NCBI RefSeq assembly: GCF_050717515.1
Contig: NZ_JBOITL010000030.1
Span: 56,059-120,058, forward strand
Length of the DNA stretch: 64,000 nucleotides
DNA from: Clostridium_AD sp050717515
GTDB lineage: Bacteria; Bacillota; Clostridia; Clostridiales; Clostridiaceae
Direction of reading: 5' to 3'
Both the position numbers and the translations under genes were made by a program. Below the pieces are notes generated by a model. It was not told the origin of the DNA. It ran no database searches and was given only the letters and a program-made list of their open reading frames with translations. Positions 35,038 to 44,681 of this stretch are shown here, piece by piece. Numbering within the stretch: the first letter of the stretch is position 1; the number at the start of each line of letters is the position of its first letter.

Positions 35038-36450
35038 TTATTCTTCGTCCCAACATTCTACATTTTTTAATCCTTCAATAGAATTCTTTGTGAATACAGG
35101 ATTCTTTCCTTGTTTTTTCTGAGAGGTATAGTCTTTTAATGCTGCAAAAGCAATTTTACCAAGCTTAAATATAGCGATTAAATTAATTATTGCCATAAGG
35201 CCCATGAATAAATCTGCTAAATCCCAAACTATTTGAATCTTTGCTATAGAACCAATAAAAACCATACCTACAACAGCAATTCTATATAGTAAAACATATA
35301 TTTTATTTGAATTTATAAATTCTATATTTGTTTCACCATAATAGTAATTTCCAACGATTGAACTAAATGCGAATAGGAATATACATATAGCAATAAAGAC
35401 ATTTCCCCAAGCACCAACTTGTGAGCTTAAAGCATTTTGTGTAAGTTGTATTCCGGTTAATCCTTGAGTCTTATAAGCTCCAGATAATAATATTATAAAT
35501 GCAGTTGCACTACATATTAAAATTGTATCTGTAAATACTCCTAAAGTTTGAATAAGTCCTTGTTTTACTGGGTGGCTTACTTCTGCTGTTGCTGCAGCAT
35601 TGGGAGCACTTCCCATTCCAGCTTCATTTGAGAAAAGGCCTCTCTTAATTCCCATCATCATTGCAGCACCTATACCACCACCAAAAGCTTGTTCAAAACC
35701 AAAAGCATTTTTAAATATAAGTGAGAACACTAAAGGTATAGAAGAAATATTTTTAACAATAACAAACATTGCTACTAATAGGTAAGTAACCGCCATTATA
35801 GGCACAATGATTTCTGAAAACTTAGCTATACTTTTAACTCCACCAAAAATTATAATTGCAGTAGATATTGATAAAATTAAACCAGTAATAAGGGTATTAA
35901 CTCCAAAAGCTTCTTGAAAAGCAAGTGATATAGTGTTTGATTGAACAGAATTAAATACAAGACCAAAACATACAGTAATTAATATAGAAAAAATAATTCC
36001 CATCCATCTTTTATTAAGAGCTTTCTCCATATAGTATGCAGGGCCACCTCTATATCCGTCTTTATCTTTAACTTTATAAATTTGCGCTAGAGTGCTTTCA
36101 ACAAAACTAGAAGCGCCGCCGATTAAAGCAATTACCCACATCCAAAATATTGCACCGGGACCGCCAAGAGCGATAGCAATAGCAACTCCAGCAAGATTTC
36201 CAGTTCCAACTCTAGAAGCAGTACTCATACAAAATGCTTGAAATGAAGATACCCCTTTCTTTTTATCAGATTTAGAAACGGACTTTGAAACTCCCTCAGT
36301 TAAAAGAGAAATCATTTCTTTTAAATATCTAAATTGAACAAATTTTGTTTTAAAAGAAAAATACAATCCCATAAAAATAAGTAGTGCAATAAGTACATAA
36401 GACCATAGAATGTCATTTGTTTTTCCTATAATTGCTTGTAAAAAATTCAT
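35038..36450 (-). CDS. sodium:alanine/glycine symporter (AGCS family)
   Basis: Integral membrane carrier of 470 residues with about ten or eleven spans. Family signatures present: VSSFQAFCMSTASRVGTGNLAG near 66-87, GGPGAIFWMWVIALIGGASSF, and GIKRGLFSNEAGMGSAPNAAA near 270. Members import alanine or glycine with sodium. Ends in a polar cytosolic tail. No glycine riboswitch, sometimes found before such genes, was seen upstream. Confidence 0.93.
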   Translation of the reverse strand: MNFLQAIIGKTNDILWSYVLIALLIFMGLYFSFKTKFVQFRYLKEMISLLTEGVSKSVSKSDKKKGVSSFQAFCMSTASRVGTGNLAGVAIAIALGGPGAIFWMWVIALIGGASSFVESTLAQIYKVKDKDGYRGGPAYYMEKALNKRWMGIIFSILITVCFGLVFNSVQSNTISLAFQEAFGVNTLITGLILSISTAIIIFGGVKSIAKFSEIIVPIMAVTYLLVAMFVIVKNISSIPLVFSLIFKNAFGFEQAFGGGIGAAMMMGIKRGLFSNEAGMGSAPNAAATAEVSHPVKQGLIQTLGVFTDTILICSATAFIILLSGAYKTQGLTGIQLTQNALSSQVGAWGNVFIAICIFLFAFSSIVGNYYYGETNIEFINSNKIYVLLYRIAVVGMVFIGSIAKIQIVWDLADLFMGLMAIINLIAIFKLGKIAFAALKDYTSQKKQGKNPVFTKNSIEGLKNVECWDEE

Positions 36451-37015
36451 TTTTCTATCTCCTCTTCTTTTGTGAATTTAATGTTTTATAAGTATTTATG
36501 AATGAATTGTAAAGAATTTTGAAATGCTATTAGTGGTTAAATTCAAAACTATTGTACCATATAAAAATTGAAAAACCTAAAATGAGAATATTGCAAAAAT
36601 TAAATTATTAAAATTTGTAATAGCTAATGTGGCTTGAAATAAGCCGTGCACAATAAATATTCTTGAAAAAGTTTTGAATAATTTTTTCTTATTATTAAAA
36701 ATATGAATATACTATTTATAAAAAAATCAAATTAGGTTATTTGCTACAGACATCCCACTAGGGCAGTTGCTACTTGGGAAAAACAGTAAATTATTTAGTT
36801 GCAGTTTATAGCCTGGTAAAGTGAATAATTAATTTCAGAGGGGATAATATAAGTAACTATTTTCTAATTAATTTCAAGTAAATAAAAAAGTAATATTTGA
36901 ATAGATGCAGAATAATATGTATTGAGGCGTAACTACTTTTTAAAATGGCTATTTTGTGTGGAGGATTCTGCAATAAACAGAGTAGATAAAACTATAAATT
37001 TAAGGAGGATGTTTT
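36451..37015. other. long AT-rich divergent promoter region
   Basis: 565 bases between the symporter and urocanate hydratase genes. CTACTTGGGAAAAACAGTAAA near 36771 closely resembles sequence at 32059 in a similar intergenic spot. No riboswitch, tRNA or reading frame was recognised; the ribosome site AAGGAGG lies directly before 37016. Confidence 0.45.
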
Positions 37016-39037
37016 ATGTTAGATAATTTTGAAATTTCAGAAGCTATGACAATAAAGTTAGATGACTACCTACCAGAAATGCCTACATTCGTAAAAGGAA
37101 TAAGAAGGGCTCCCAGTCGAGGATTTCATTTAACAGAAGCTCAGACAGAAATTGCACTTAAGAATGCACTTCGTTATATTCCTGAAAAGTATCATGAACA
37201 ACTTATACCTGAATTTTTAGAAGAATTGACAAAACTAGGAAGAATATACGGGTACAGATTTCGCCCAGAAGAAAGAATTTATGGTAAACCAATAGATGAG
37301 TATAAAGGGAAATGTATAGAAGGTAAGGCTTTTCAGGTAATGATAGAAAATAATCTGGATTTTGAAGTAGCATTATATCCATATGAACTTGTTACATACG
37401 GAGAGACGGGAAGCGTATTTCAAAATTGGATGCAGTATCAATTGATAATAAAATACCTTGAAGTAATGACACAGGATCAGACACTTGTACTGGAATCCGG
37501 TCATCCACTTGGACTTTTTAAATCAAAACCAGAATCACCAAGGGTAATAATAACTAATGCACTTATGGTAGGCATGTTTGATAATCAGAAGGATTGGGAA
37601 ATAGCCGAAGAGATGGGTGTTGCAAATTATGGTCAAATGACAGCAGGGGGGTGGATGTATATAGGACCTCAAGGAATTGTACATGGAACATATAACACTC
37701 TTTTGAATGCAGGAAGATTAAAATTAGGCATTCCCAATGATGGAGATTTAAGAGGGCAGTTATTTATAAGTTCAGGACTTGGGGGAATGAGTGGTGCTCA
37801 AGCAAAAGCAGTTGAAATAGCAAATGGTGTGGGAATAATAGCTGAAGTTGATAAATCAAGAATAGACACAAGAATAGAACAAGGTTGGGTTAAAAAATAT
37901 TCAGAAAATTTAGATGAAGTGTTTAAAATTGCAAATGAGTATATAGCAAGGAAAGAGCCTATGTCCATAGGATATTGGGGTAATATAGTAGATTTGCTTG
38001 AATATGCAGTTGAAAATAACATTAAAGTTGATTTACTAACTGACCAGACTTCATGCCACGCTCCTTATGATGGAGGGTACTGCCCACATGATTTAACTTT
38101 TGAGGAAAGAACAAGATTACTTGCGCAAGATAGAAAAACATTTAATCAATTAGTGGATAAAAGCTTAAGAAGACACTTTGAACAAATAAAAACACTTGTT
38201 GATAGAGGAACCTATTTCTTTGATTATGGAAACTCTTTTATGAAAGCTGTATATGATGTAGGAGTAAAAGAAATATCCAAGAATAAAACAGATGATAAAG
38301 ATGGATTTATCTTCCCATCTTATGTAGAAGATATAATGGGACCACAGTTATTTGACTATGGCTATGGACCTTTTAGGTGGGTTTGCTTAAGTGGAAAGAA
38401 TGAAGATTTACTAAAAACTGATTATGCTGCAATGGAATGTATAGATCCAAACAGAAGATATCAGGATAGGGATAACTATAATTGGATAAGGGATGCAGAA
38501 AAAAATAATCTTGTAGTTGGAACTCAGGCAAGGATATTATATCAGGATGCTATAGGAAGAATTAAAATTGCACTGAAATTTAATGATATGGTTAGAAAAG
38601 CGGAAATAGGGCCTGTTATGATGGGTCGTGATCATCATGATGTGAGTGGTACAGATTCACCATTCAGAGAGACAGCTAATATTAAAGATGGAAGCAATGT
38701 TATGGCAGATATGGCTGTTCAATGTTTTGCTGGTAATGCGGCAAGAGGAATGAGCTTTGTTGCACTTCATAATGGTGGTGGAGTGGGAATAGGAAAATCC
38801 ATAAATGGTGGATTTGGATTAGTACTTGATGGAAGCTATAGAGTAGATGAGATAATCAAATCTGCACTATCCTGGGATGTCATGAGTGGAATTGCAAGAC
38901 GTTCATGGGCAAGAAATGAACACTCAATTGAAACTGCTGCAGAATTTAACAAGTCCCATAATGGAACTGACCATATAACAATTCCGTACATTGTAAAAGA
39001 AGGGTTAATTAAAGACTCAATAAAAAAAATGGGTTAG
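37016..39037 (+). CDS. hutU: urocanate hydratase
   Basis: Protein of 673 residues, the long form found in clostridia. It shows the family core SSGLGGMSGAQAKAVEIANG (NAD-binding region), LLTDQTSCHAPYDGGY and MMGRDHHDVSGTDSPFRETA, and NGGGVGIGKSINGGFG near the end. It converts urocanate to imidazolone propionate with tightly bound NAD in histidine breakdown. No histidine ammonia-lyase, imidazolonepropionase or formiminotransferase gene lies in the window, so the pathway is either split elsewhere or this enzyme works on imported urocanate. Start follows AAGGAGG. Confidence 0.95.
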   Translation: MLDNFEISEAMTIKLDDYLPEMPTFVKGIRRAPSRGFHLTEAQTEIALKNALRYIPEKYHEQLIPEFLEELTKLGRIYGYRFRPEERIYGKPIDEYKGKCIEGKAFQVMIENNLDFEVALYPYELVTYGETGSVFQNWMQYQLIIKYLEVMTQDQTLVLESGHPLGLFKSKPESPRVIITNALMVGMFDNQKDWEIAEEMGVANYGQMTAGGWMYIGPQGIVHGTYNTLLNAGRLKLGIPNDGDLRGQLFISSGLGGMSGAQAKAVEIANGVGIIAEVDKSRIDTRIEQGWVKKYSENLDEVFKIANEYIARKEPMSIGYWGNIVDLLEYAVENNIKVDLLTDQTSCHAPYDGGYCPHDLTFEERTRLLAQDRKTFNQLVDKSLRRHFEQIKTLVDRGTYFFDYGNSFMKAVYDVGVKEISKNKTDDKDGFIFPSYVEDIMGPQLFDYGYGPFRWVCLSGKNEDLLKTDYAAMECIDPNRRYQDRDNYNWIRDAEKNNLVVGTQARILYQDAIGRIKIALKFNDMVRKAEIGPVMMGRDHHDVSGTDSPFRETANIKDGSNVMADMAVQCFAGNAARGMSFVALHNGGGVGIGKSINGGFGLVLDGSYRVDEIIKSALSWDVMSGIARRSWARNEHSIETAAEFNKSHNGTDHITIPYIVKEGLIKDSIKKMG

Positions 39038-39215
39038 TGCAACCTACTTGTATATTATCATATATATGTTATACTAGAGAGAAATATCTGAATATTTTGA
39101 AAGTTTTAGGCGAAATTTAGCGTAATGCTTGCGCACTCTTATCCAATGAAAAGTAAATTTGAGACTCTTAACAGTAGATAAAGCAACTATTCACATGATG
39201 AAGAGGGGGATTATT

Positions 39216-40820
39216 ATGAATATTCAATTCTATGGAGCAGCAAAAACTGTTACAGGTTCATGTCACATTTTACACATAAATGGAAAGACGGTTTTGCTTG
39301 ATTGTGGTTTATATCAAGGCAGAGGTGAAAAGAAATTTGGAAATGAGGAATTTGATTTTAATCCTAAAGATGTAGATTATGTTATTTTATCACACGCCCA
39401 TATAGATCATAGTGGAAGGATACCCCTACTTTATAAGATGGGATTTAAGGGAGATATTTTATCAACAGAAGCAACAAAGGATTTATGCAATATTATGCTT
39501 CCAGACAGTGGACACATTCACGAATCTGAGGTTGAGTGGAAAAATAGAAAAAGAAAACGTCAGGGTTTAAAAACTTTAGAACCATTATATACATTTAAAT
39601 TGGCTCAGATGTCTCTTTCACTTTTTAGAGCATTCCCCTATGATGAGATGATAGAGGTTTTTGATGGTTTAAAAATAAGATTTAGAGATGCAGGACATCT
39701 TTTGGGTTCTGCTATTGTTGAATTATATATGACGGAAAAAGAGCAAGAAGAAGTAAAACTTGTATACAGTGGTGATTTGGGTAATTTAAATAAGTCAATT
39801 ATAAAAGATCCAACCATAATTAATCATACTGATTACTTGATACTAGAAACCACATATGGCGATAGGATTCATCCTGAGATTCGCGAAGATTTAAAGGAGT
39901 TATTAAAAATAATTAAGGAAACCTTTGCAAGAGGGGGGAATGTTATTATACCTTCATTTGCTGTGGGTAGGACTCAGGAGATTTTATATGAATTAAATAA
40001 ATATGTAGAGAATGAAGATTTGAAGGATATTAGTGTTTATATCGATAGTCCACTAGCTATTCAAGCAACAAAGGTATTTGAAAGCCATAATGAGGATTAT
40101 GATAAAGAAGCTAAAGAACTTGTAATGAAGGGTGAGTATCCATTTAGATTTGATGGTCTGAAATTCTCAGTCTCCTCGAATGATTCAATGGAAATAAATA
40201 AAATTCAAAGCAAGGCAATAGTTATTTCTGCAAGTGGTATGTGTGATGCAGGCAGAATAAAACATCATCTTAAACACAATTTATGGAGAAAAGAATCATC
40301 AATTGTTTTTGTAGGATATCAAGCAGAAGGAACCTTGGGACGAAATATAGTAGAGGGCGCAAAAATAGTTAAGATATTTGGAGAACCCATTGCTGTTAAT
40401 GCTCATATTTATAACCTAGAGGGATTATCAGGACACGCGGATAGAAACGGATTATTTAATTGGATAGAAGGCTTTATGGAAAAACCAAAGGAAATTCTTC
40501 TTGTTCATGGAGATAAGCAGGCACAGGAGAGCTTTCAACTGTTATTGGATTCTAAGGGTTACAGCTCTAGAATAGTTGAAAGTGGAGAGGAATTCTATAT
40601 CAACGAAAAATCGGATAATACTTCCAAAACTTATAAAACTAAAAAAACTTATAGATCTGATAACACTGATAAAGCTGATAAAGTTTATAAAGCTGATGAA
40701 AATCTAAGAAATAAATTGATAAAAGACATTAAATCAATAAATAATATTGAAAGATTAGATAAAGAAAAATTGCTTGATATTATAAAAGAGATTATTTACA
40801 ATGAAGAGGAATATAAATAA
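39216..40820 (+). CDS. metallo-beta-lactamase/beta-CASP RNA nuclease
   Basis: Cytosolic MBL-fold protein of 534 residues. Zinc ligands in LSHAHIDHSGRIP and in DAGHLLGSAIVE; beta-CASP insertion with VISASGMCDAGRIKHHL and LSGHADRNGLFNW. This is the YhfI/TTHA0252/CPSF73-like group of RNA endonucleases. The last 70 residues (SDNTSKTYKTKKTYRSDN onward) are charged, repetitive and probably disordered, followed by a short helix; they go beyond the usual family length. ATG 39216 with GAGGGGG upstream is chosen over TTG 39159. RNA target unknown. Confidence 0.88.
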   Translation: MNIQFYGAAKTVTGSCHILHINGKTVLLDCGLYQGRGEKKFGNEEFDFNPKDVDYVILSHAHIDHSGRIPLLYKMGFKGDILSTEATKDLCNIMLPDSGHIHESEVEWKNRKRKRQGLKTLEPLYTFKLAQMSLSLFRAFPYDEMIEVFDGLKIRFRDAGHLLGSAIVELYMTEKEQEEVKLVYSGDLGNLNKSIIKDPTIINHTDYLILETTYGDRIHPEIREDLKELLKIIKETFARGGNVIIPSFAVGRTQEILYELNKYVENEDLKDISVYIDSPLAIQATKVFESHNEDYDKEAKELVMKGEYPFRFDGLKFSVSSNDSMEINKIQSKAIVISASGMCDAGRIKHHLKHNLWRKESSIVFVGYQAEGTLGRNIVEGAKIVKIFGEPIAVNAHIYNLEGLSGHADRNGLFNWIEGFMEKPKEILLVHGDKQAQESFQLLLDSKGYSSRIVESGEEFYINEKSDNTSKTYKTKKTYRSDNTDKADKVYKADENLRNKLIKDIKSINNIERLDKEKLLDIIKEIIYNEEEYK

Positions 40821-40828
40821 TATTATAT

Positions 40829-40871
40829 ATATCGAATAGACAGTTTTAAATAATTGTTTATTCGATATTTT
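40829..40871. terminator. bidirectional terminator
   Basis: ATATCGAATA (40829-40838) pairs with TATTCGATAT (40859-40868), followed by T. It lies between the convergent MBL and MFS genes. Confidence 0.8.
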
Positions 40872-40873
40872 TT

Positions 40874-42124
40874 TTATGCTGTTTTATTTTGGGCTGCTTC
40901 AATTTCTATCTTATCTACAGTATATAATCTGTACATCATTAAAGAAGCAATTAAAGCCAAAATAGATACTAAAATCCATAAATTCCTAATATTAGTGTAC
41001 TTTACATAAAAGCCTGCCATCATAGGTCCAATCATAAATCCTAGCTTTCTTATTATAGGGAATACCGAATTAAACCTTCCTCTATGAGTAATGGGGGTCT
41101 GACTGGCAATATATACGCTTGTATTAGTTGCTACAAGTATTTCACCCACGGTCCATGTAGTAGCTGATATAATAAACAAATAATATGCATCTATAAAAAA
41201 CATCATTCCAAATCCAACTGCATACAATAATCCTCCAATAGCTATACATAAAGATGCTTTAATATTTTTAGTTGCAGAAGTAATAAATATTGTTAACACA
41301 CTGCACATTACTGCATTTACTGTCATAAGACTTCCAAATATCGTGGGACCATTATTTTTGAAAATATCACCAATTTGTATTGACAGTCCAAAGGTGAACT
41401 GTGAAAATACTATAAAATATATAACTATTATAAATGAAAACATTAACAATGTAGGTCTTTTTAAAAGAGCTTTTACTAAGCTACCCTCTTCTGCACTTTC
41501 ATTGGTCTTAATTTTTGACTTTTCCACTTCTTCTTTAGTTGGCTTACTTTCAGGTACAAATATTGAGACAAGTGCTATAGACATAAAAGTTGTAATAGCA
41601 TCCCCTAAAAAGAACCACATTAAATAATTTTTATATAGAAACCCTGCTAAAAGGGGGCCTACTGAAAATCCAATATTCATTGCCATGTAATTCAGAGAAA
41701 ATGCTGCATTTCTCTGATCTCCCTGCGTCAAATCTGTAGTTATTGTACTGTATACTGGATGGGAAAATCCTCCTACAAAACTTGATACCATTAAAATACT
41801 GGTAATAATAATTGGATTAGTTATAAAGGCACAAATTCCATAGCCTATTCCTGCTGCAATTCCAAACACTACAAGTACCTTTTTTCTTCCTATGCTATCT
41901 ATAAGCTTGCCACCTATCATGGTACCTATCATGCCGAGGCCTGCATTTACTGCAACTATAACTCCAACGAGGCTAACGCTAAGTCCAATTCTATAGGTCA
42001 AAAACATTGTTAAAAATGGACCTACGAAATTTCCCATATTATTAACTATAGAAGCGAAAAATATTATATATATACTCATTGGTAGCCCCTTATATGGCTT
42101 AAAATAATTACCTATTCTTTTCAT
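40874..42124 (-). CDS. MFS transporter
   Basis: Twelve-span permease of about 416 residues. The loop between spans 2 and 3 has GGKLIDSIGRKK, the major-facilitator signature, and the central loop is short and charged (FVPESKPTKEEVEKSKIKTN). It belongs to the MDR-type proton antiporters (YttB/MdtH-like), but the substrate cannot be read from sequence. ATG 42124 with CAGGGG upstream is preferred. The Nudix gene is 78 bases upstream on the same strand and may share a transcript. Confidence 0.85.
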   Translation of the reverse strand: MKRIGNYFKPYKGLPMSIYIIFFASIVNNMGNFVGPFLTMFLTYRIGLSVSLVGVIVAVNAGLGMIGTMIGGKLIDSIGRKKVLVVFGIAAGIGYGICAFITNPIIITSILMVSSFVGGFSHPVYSTITTDLTQGDQRNAAFSLNYMAMNIGFSVGPLLAGFLYKNYLMWFFLGDAITTFMSIALVSIFVPESKPTKEEVEKSKIKTNESAEEGSLVKALLKRPTLLMFSFIIVIYFIVFSQFTFGLSIQIGDIFKNNGPTIFGSLMTVNAVMCSVLTIFITSATKNIKASLCIAIGGLLYAVGFGMMFFIDAYYLFIISATTWTVGEILVATNTSVYIASQTPITHRGRFNSVFPIIRKLGFMIGPMMAGFYVKYTNIRNLWILVSILALIASLMMYRLYTVDKIEIEAAQNKTA

Positions 42125-42202
42125 TTTTACCCCTGCCCATCTTGTTAAATTATTTATTTGCACTCTGTTTTATAAGCATGCCACGTTGCATGCTCTTCTA
42201 TT

Positions 42203-42610
42203 TTAGACTAGAATAAATTCATAGGCCTCTTCCAAAACCTTCTTACTACTTTCATAACTCAGTATTTCTTTTGCCTCCACAAAGCTTGACCACTTATAAT
42301 CCTTAACCTCTTCTACTTGAATATGTACTGACTGCGTTTCTGCTTTAGCTAAAAAAAATATAACATCTTTCATTATTCCTTCTTTTGGTGAATACTCCAC
42401 GGTAGATCTAAACCCATCAATTAGATTAACTTGTAATCCCACTTCTTCATAGATTTCTCTTATTGCTGTAGCTTGCTCATTTTCACCTTTTTCAACATGT
42501 CCTTTTGGAAATCCCCAATGTCCATCGCTTTTGTGACTAATAGTTAGAAACTCCAAATTATCGTCATTATTTCTGTAAATCACAGCTCCACAGGATTTTT
42601 CAAAATTCAT
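42203..42610 (-). CDS. Nudix hydrolase (diadenosine tetraphosphatase type)
   Basis: Protein of 135 residues. Complete Nudix box GHVEKGENEQATAIREIYEE with VGL. HWGFPKGHVEKGE and the 130-residue length fit bis(5'-nucleosyl)-tetraphosphatases (asymmetrical), which clear Ap4A and similar nucleotides. ATG 42610 follows GGAGGTG; the ATG at 42643 would start inside the direct repeat. Its promoter lies in repeat copy 1. Confidence 0.87.
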   Translation of the reverse strand: MNFEKSCGAVIYRNNDDNLEFLTISHKSDGHWGFPKGHVEKGENEQATAIREIYEEVGLQVNLIDGFRSTVEYSPKEGIMKDVIFFLAKAETQSVHIQVEEVKDYKWSSFVEAKEILSYESSKKVLEEAYEFILV

Positions 42611-42624
42611 AATAACACCTCCAC

Positions 42625-42711
42625 AAAATATCCATATTTTCAAATACTTATCTATTATAAGTTTAAAGAACTTTCATTAAAATATCAATTCATTTATTTT
42701 GAAAAAATTTT
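42625..42711. repeat. 87-bp direct repeat, copy 1
   Basis: Nearly identical to 44478-44564 (about three mismatches, all near the right end). On the minus strand it holds TATAAT and ends 14 bases before the Nudix start codon, so it probably includes that gene's promoter. Confidence 0.9.
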
Positions 42712-42740
42712 ATGCGCAACATGGGGAAGCGCAACTCACT

Positions 42741-43589
42741 TTACTTATTAAGTAACGCCTTAAACTTACAATAATCATTCTGGTTTATACCACAGTCACC
42801 AATACTAGCACCATATATACCTAATTCTCCATGCCAATCTGTTCCACCAGTAACAACAAGGTTAAAGTAATTTGCCATTTCTTTATACTTCATGATATCG
42901 TTAACATCTTGAGTAGGATGATATAATTCAATACCCTTCAAACCTACTTCTACTAACTTTAAGATATGAGAATCATCATTAATTAACTTTGGATGTGCTA
43001 GAACTGGTATTCCCTTTGATTCTAGAATAATATCTATAGCTGATTTAGGAGTAAATCCTTCTATATCTTCATATACACCACTATTAATTCCAAAATTAGC
43101 TAAATAAAAATCTCTATACTTGCTCCAGTCATTATAAATACCATCAAGCATCATTGCTTCATAGACGTGATTACAATTAATCCACGCATACTCACCAAAA
43201 TACTTTAGTACTTCATTCCAATTGTAATCAATACTTCCTCTAACAATATTGTTTTCTAAAATAGATTTTGTATTCTCAGTTCTAGCAAGTGATATCTTAT
43301 TTGAGTAATTAGTCAAATTACTATTATTAATATCTATACCATAACCTAAAATATGAATTCTGGTTCTATTTATTGATGTTGAAATCTCTATGCCGTTTAT
43401 AACCTCTATTTCATATCCTTTTGATGCTTCTTGAAGTGCTGCAACGCCTTCAATAGTATCATGGTCTACAAGAGATATACATTGTACCTTATTTAATTTC
43501 GATAATTTCAAAATTTCTTCTACTGTATTCGTTCCATCCGAAAAACACGAATGAATATGTAAATCAGAATAAATATTAATCCCCTCCAA
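42741..43589 (-). CDS. PHP-domain phosphoesterase
   Basis: Metal-dependent phosphoesterase of 282 residues: DLHIHSCFSDG, SLVDHDTIEG, ISTSINRTRIHILGYG, HPKLI and GGTDWHG are the five PHP metal-binding blocks. Related to YciV/RNase AM and histidinol-phosphatase-like enzymes acting on nucleotides. The start is TTG 43589 with GGAG nearby. It lies downstream of the HD gene and both sit between the two copies of the 87-bp repeat. Confidence 0.87.
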   Translation of the reverse strand: MEGINIYSDLHIHSCFSDGTNTVEEILKLSKLNKVQCISLVDHDTIEGVAALQEASKGYEIEVINGIEISTSINRTRIHILGYGIDINNSNLTNYSNKISLARTENTKSILENNIVRGSIDYNWNEVLKYFGEYAWINCNHVYEAMMLDGIYNDWSKYRDFYLANFGINSGVYEDIEGFTPKSAIDIILESKGIPVLAHPKLINDDSHILKLVEVGLKGIELYHPTQDVNDIMKYKEMANYFNLVVTGGTDWHGELGIYGASIGDCGINQNDYCKFKALLNK

Positions 43590-43731
43590 TCATAGCATCT
43601 CCGCTAAAAACTTAGTGTAGTATTTAAAAGATGTCTAATATATTAAAACTACTACAGAGTTCCTTAAATTTAGTTCCTACGATAAGAATATTTCGAAATA
43701 AAATTATAGCTTATTTATAGAAAAATTATTT

Positions 43732-44373
43732 TCATATTTCAAAAGTATTCTCAATAACGCCTGGTAATATGCTGTATATAGATTTGCCTATTTTTTCATC
43801 AAAATATTTTTTTAGTTCCATGAAGGCTTTCCATTTGGGAACATTATATTCATTTACTCCATGTCGCAGTGCAACATCAATCAGTCTTTTTTCTATCAGT
43901 GTAAAGCCATTATGCAATGCTAACGCATCACACAATTGTACTAATTTATCATAATCATTATATTCAACTTTATTAAAATAGTCTTCAACAAACTTATATT
44001 CTTCGTCGCTGCATTTTTTATTTACAACTTCTTCAATATCATAAATACTTTTAGTTGGACAAGAATGAGTTATACAAATTTTTGCTAATAAATCATATCC
44101 AAGTTTTTTAGAATAGTTATAGCCACCCAACAGATGTCCTATAGTTGTTATTCCGTTTGGTAGACCACCTCTCCTCCCAATATCATGAAGCAAACCTAAT
44201 ACATATGCCACTTCAGAATTTAACTCTTTGCAATTTTCAGCTATTAGCTTAGCTGCCTCAGCAGTGAAAATTGAATGTTGTACCCATTGTCCTGGAAATA
44301 AAACCTCTGCTTCCTTTAATAATAGTTTGGCTTCTTCTATGGTTGGCACTCCTTGTTCATAACATTTTTTCAT
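43732..44373 (-). CDS. HD-domain phosphohydrolase
   Basis: Protein of 213 residues with the HD signature: QHSIFTAEAAKLIAENC gives the first histidine, GLLHDIGRRGG the HD doublet and QLCDALALHNG the last aspartate. Such enzymes hydrolyse nucleotides or cyclic nucleotides. ATG 44373 with AAAAGGAG upstream is preferred over ATG 44427. The PHP gene follows 142 bases later on the same strand, making a two-gene phosphoesterase module. Confidence 0.87.
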   Translation of the reverse strand: MKKCYEQGVPTIEEAKLLLKEAEVLFPGQWVQHSIFTAEAAKLIAENCKELNSEVAYVLGLLHDIGRRGGLPNGITTIGHLLGGYNYSKKLGYDLLAKICITHSCPTKSIYDIEEVVNKKCSDEEYKFVEDYFNKVEYNDYDKLVQLCDALALHNGFTLIEKRLIDVALRHGVNEYNVPKWKAFMELKKYFDEKIGKSIYSILPGVIENTFEI

Positions 44374-44477
44374 ATATGTACATCTCCTTTTAGTTGAATT
44401 TGTTACGTAACTATCTATAAATTCCACTTAACTACGCACCATACTTTCTCTTACTAATGGAATATGTTTATTTTCGT

Positions 44478-44564
44478 AAAATATCCATATTTTCAAATAC
44501 TTATCTATTATAAGTTTAAAGAACTTTCATTAAAATATCAAATCATTTATATTGAAAAAAATTT
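44478..44564. repeat. 87-bp direct repeat, copy 2
   Basis: Second copy of 42625-42711, same orientation. It lies about 105 bases upstream of the HD gene start and probably supplies its promoter. The two copies bracket the PHP/HD pair. Confidence 0.9.
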
Positions 44565-44681
44565 ATTGATATCCTAATCTAATGTTATAATATTATATAT
44601 AATTCACTATAAATAGTGAAATCCACCTATAATGTTCATTTAAAGATTATGTATATGTATAAATACGAAGGAGCTTAATTT

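Noticed and set aside
36451..37015. Glycine riboswitch upstream of the AGCS symporter
   Set aside because: No tandem aptamer core seen; the leader is plain AT-rich DNA.
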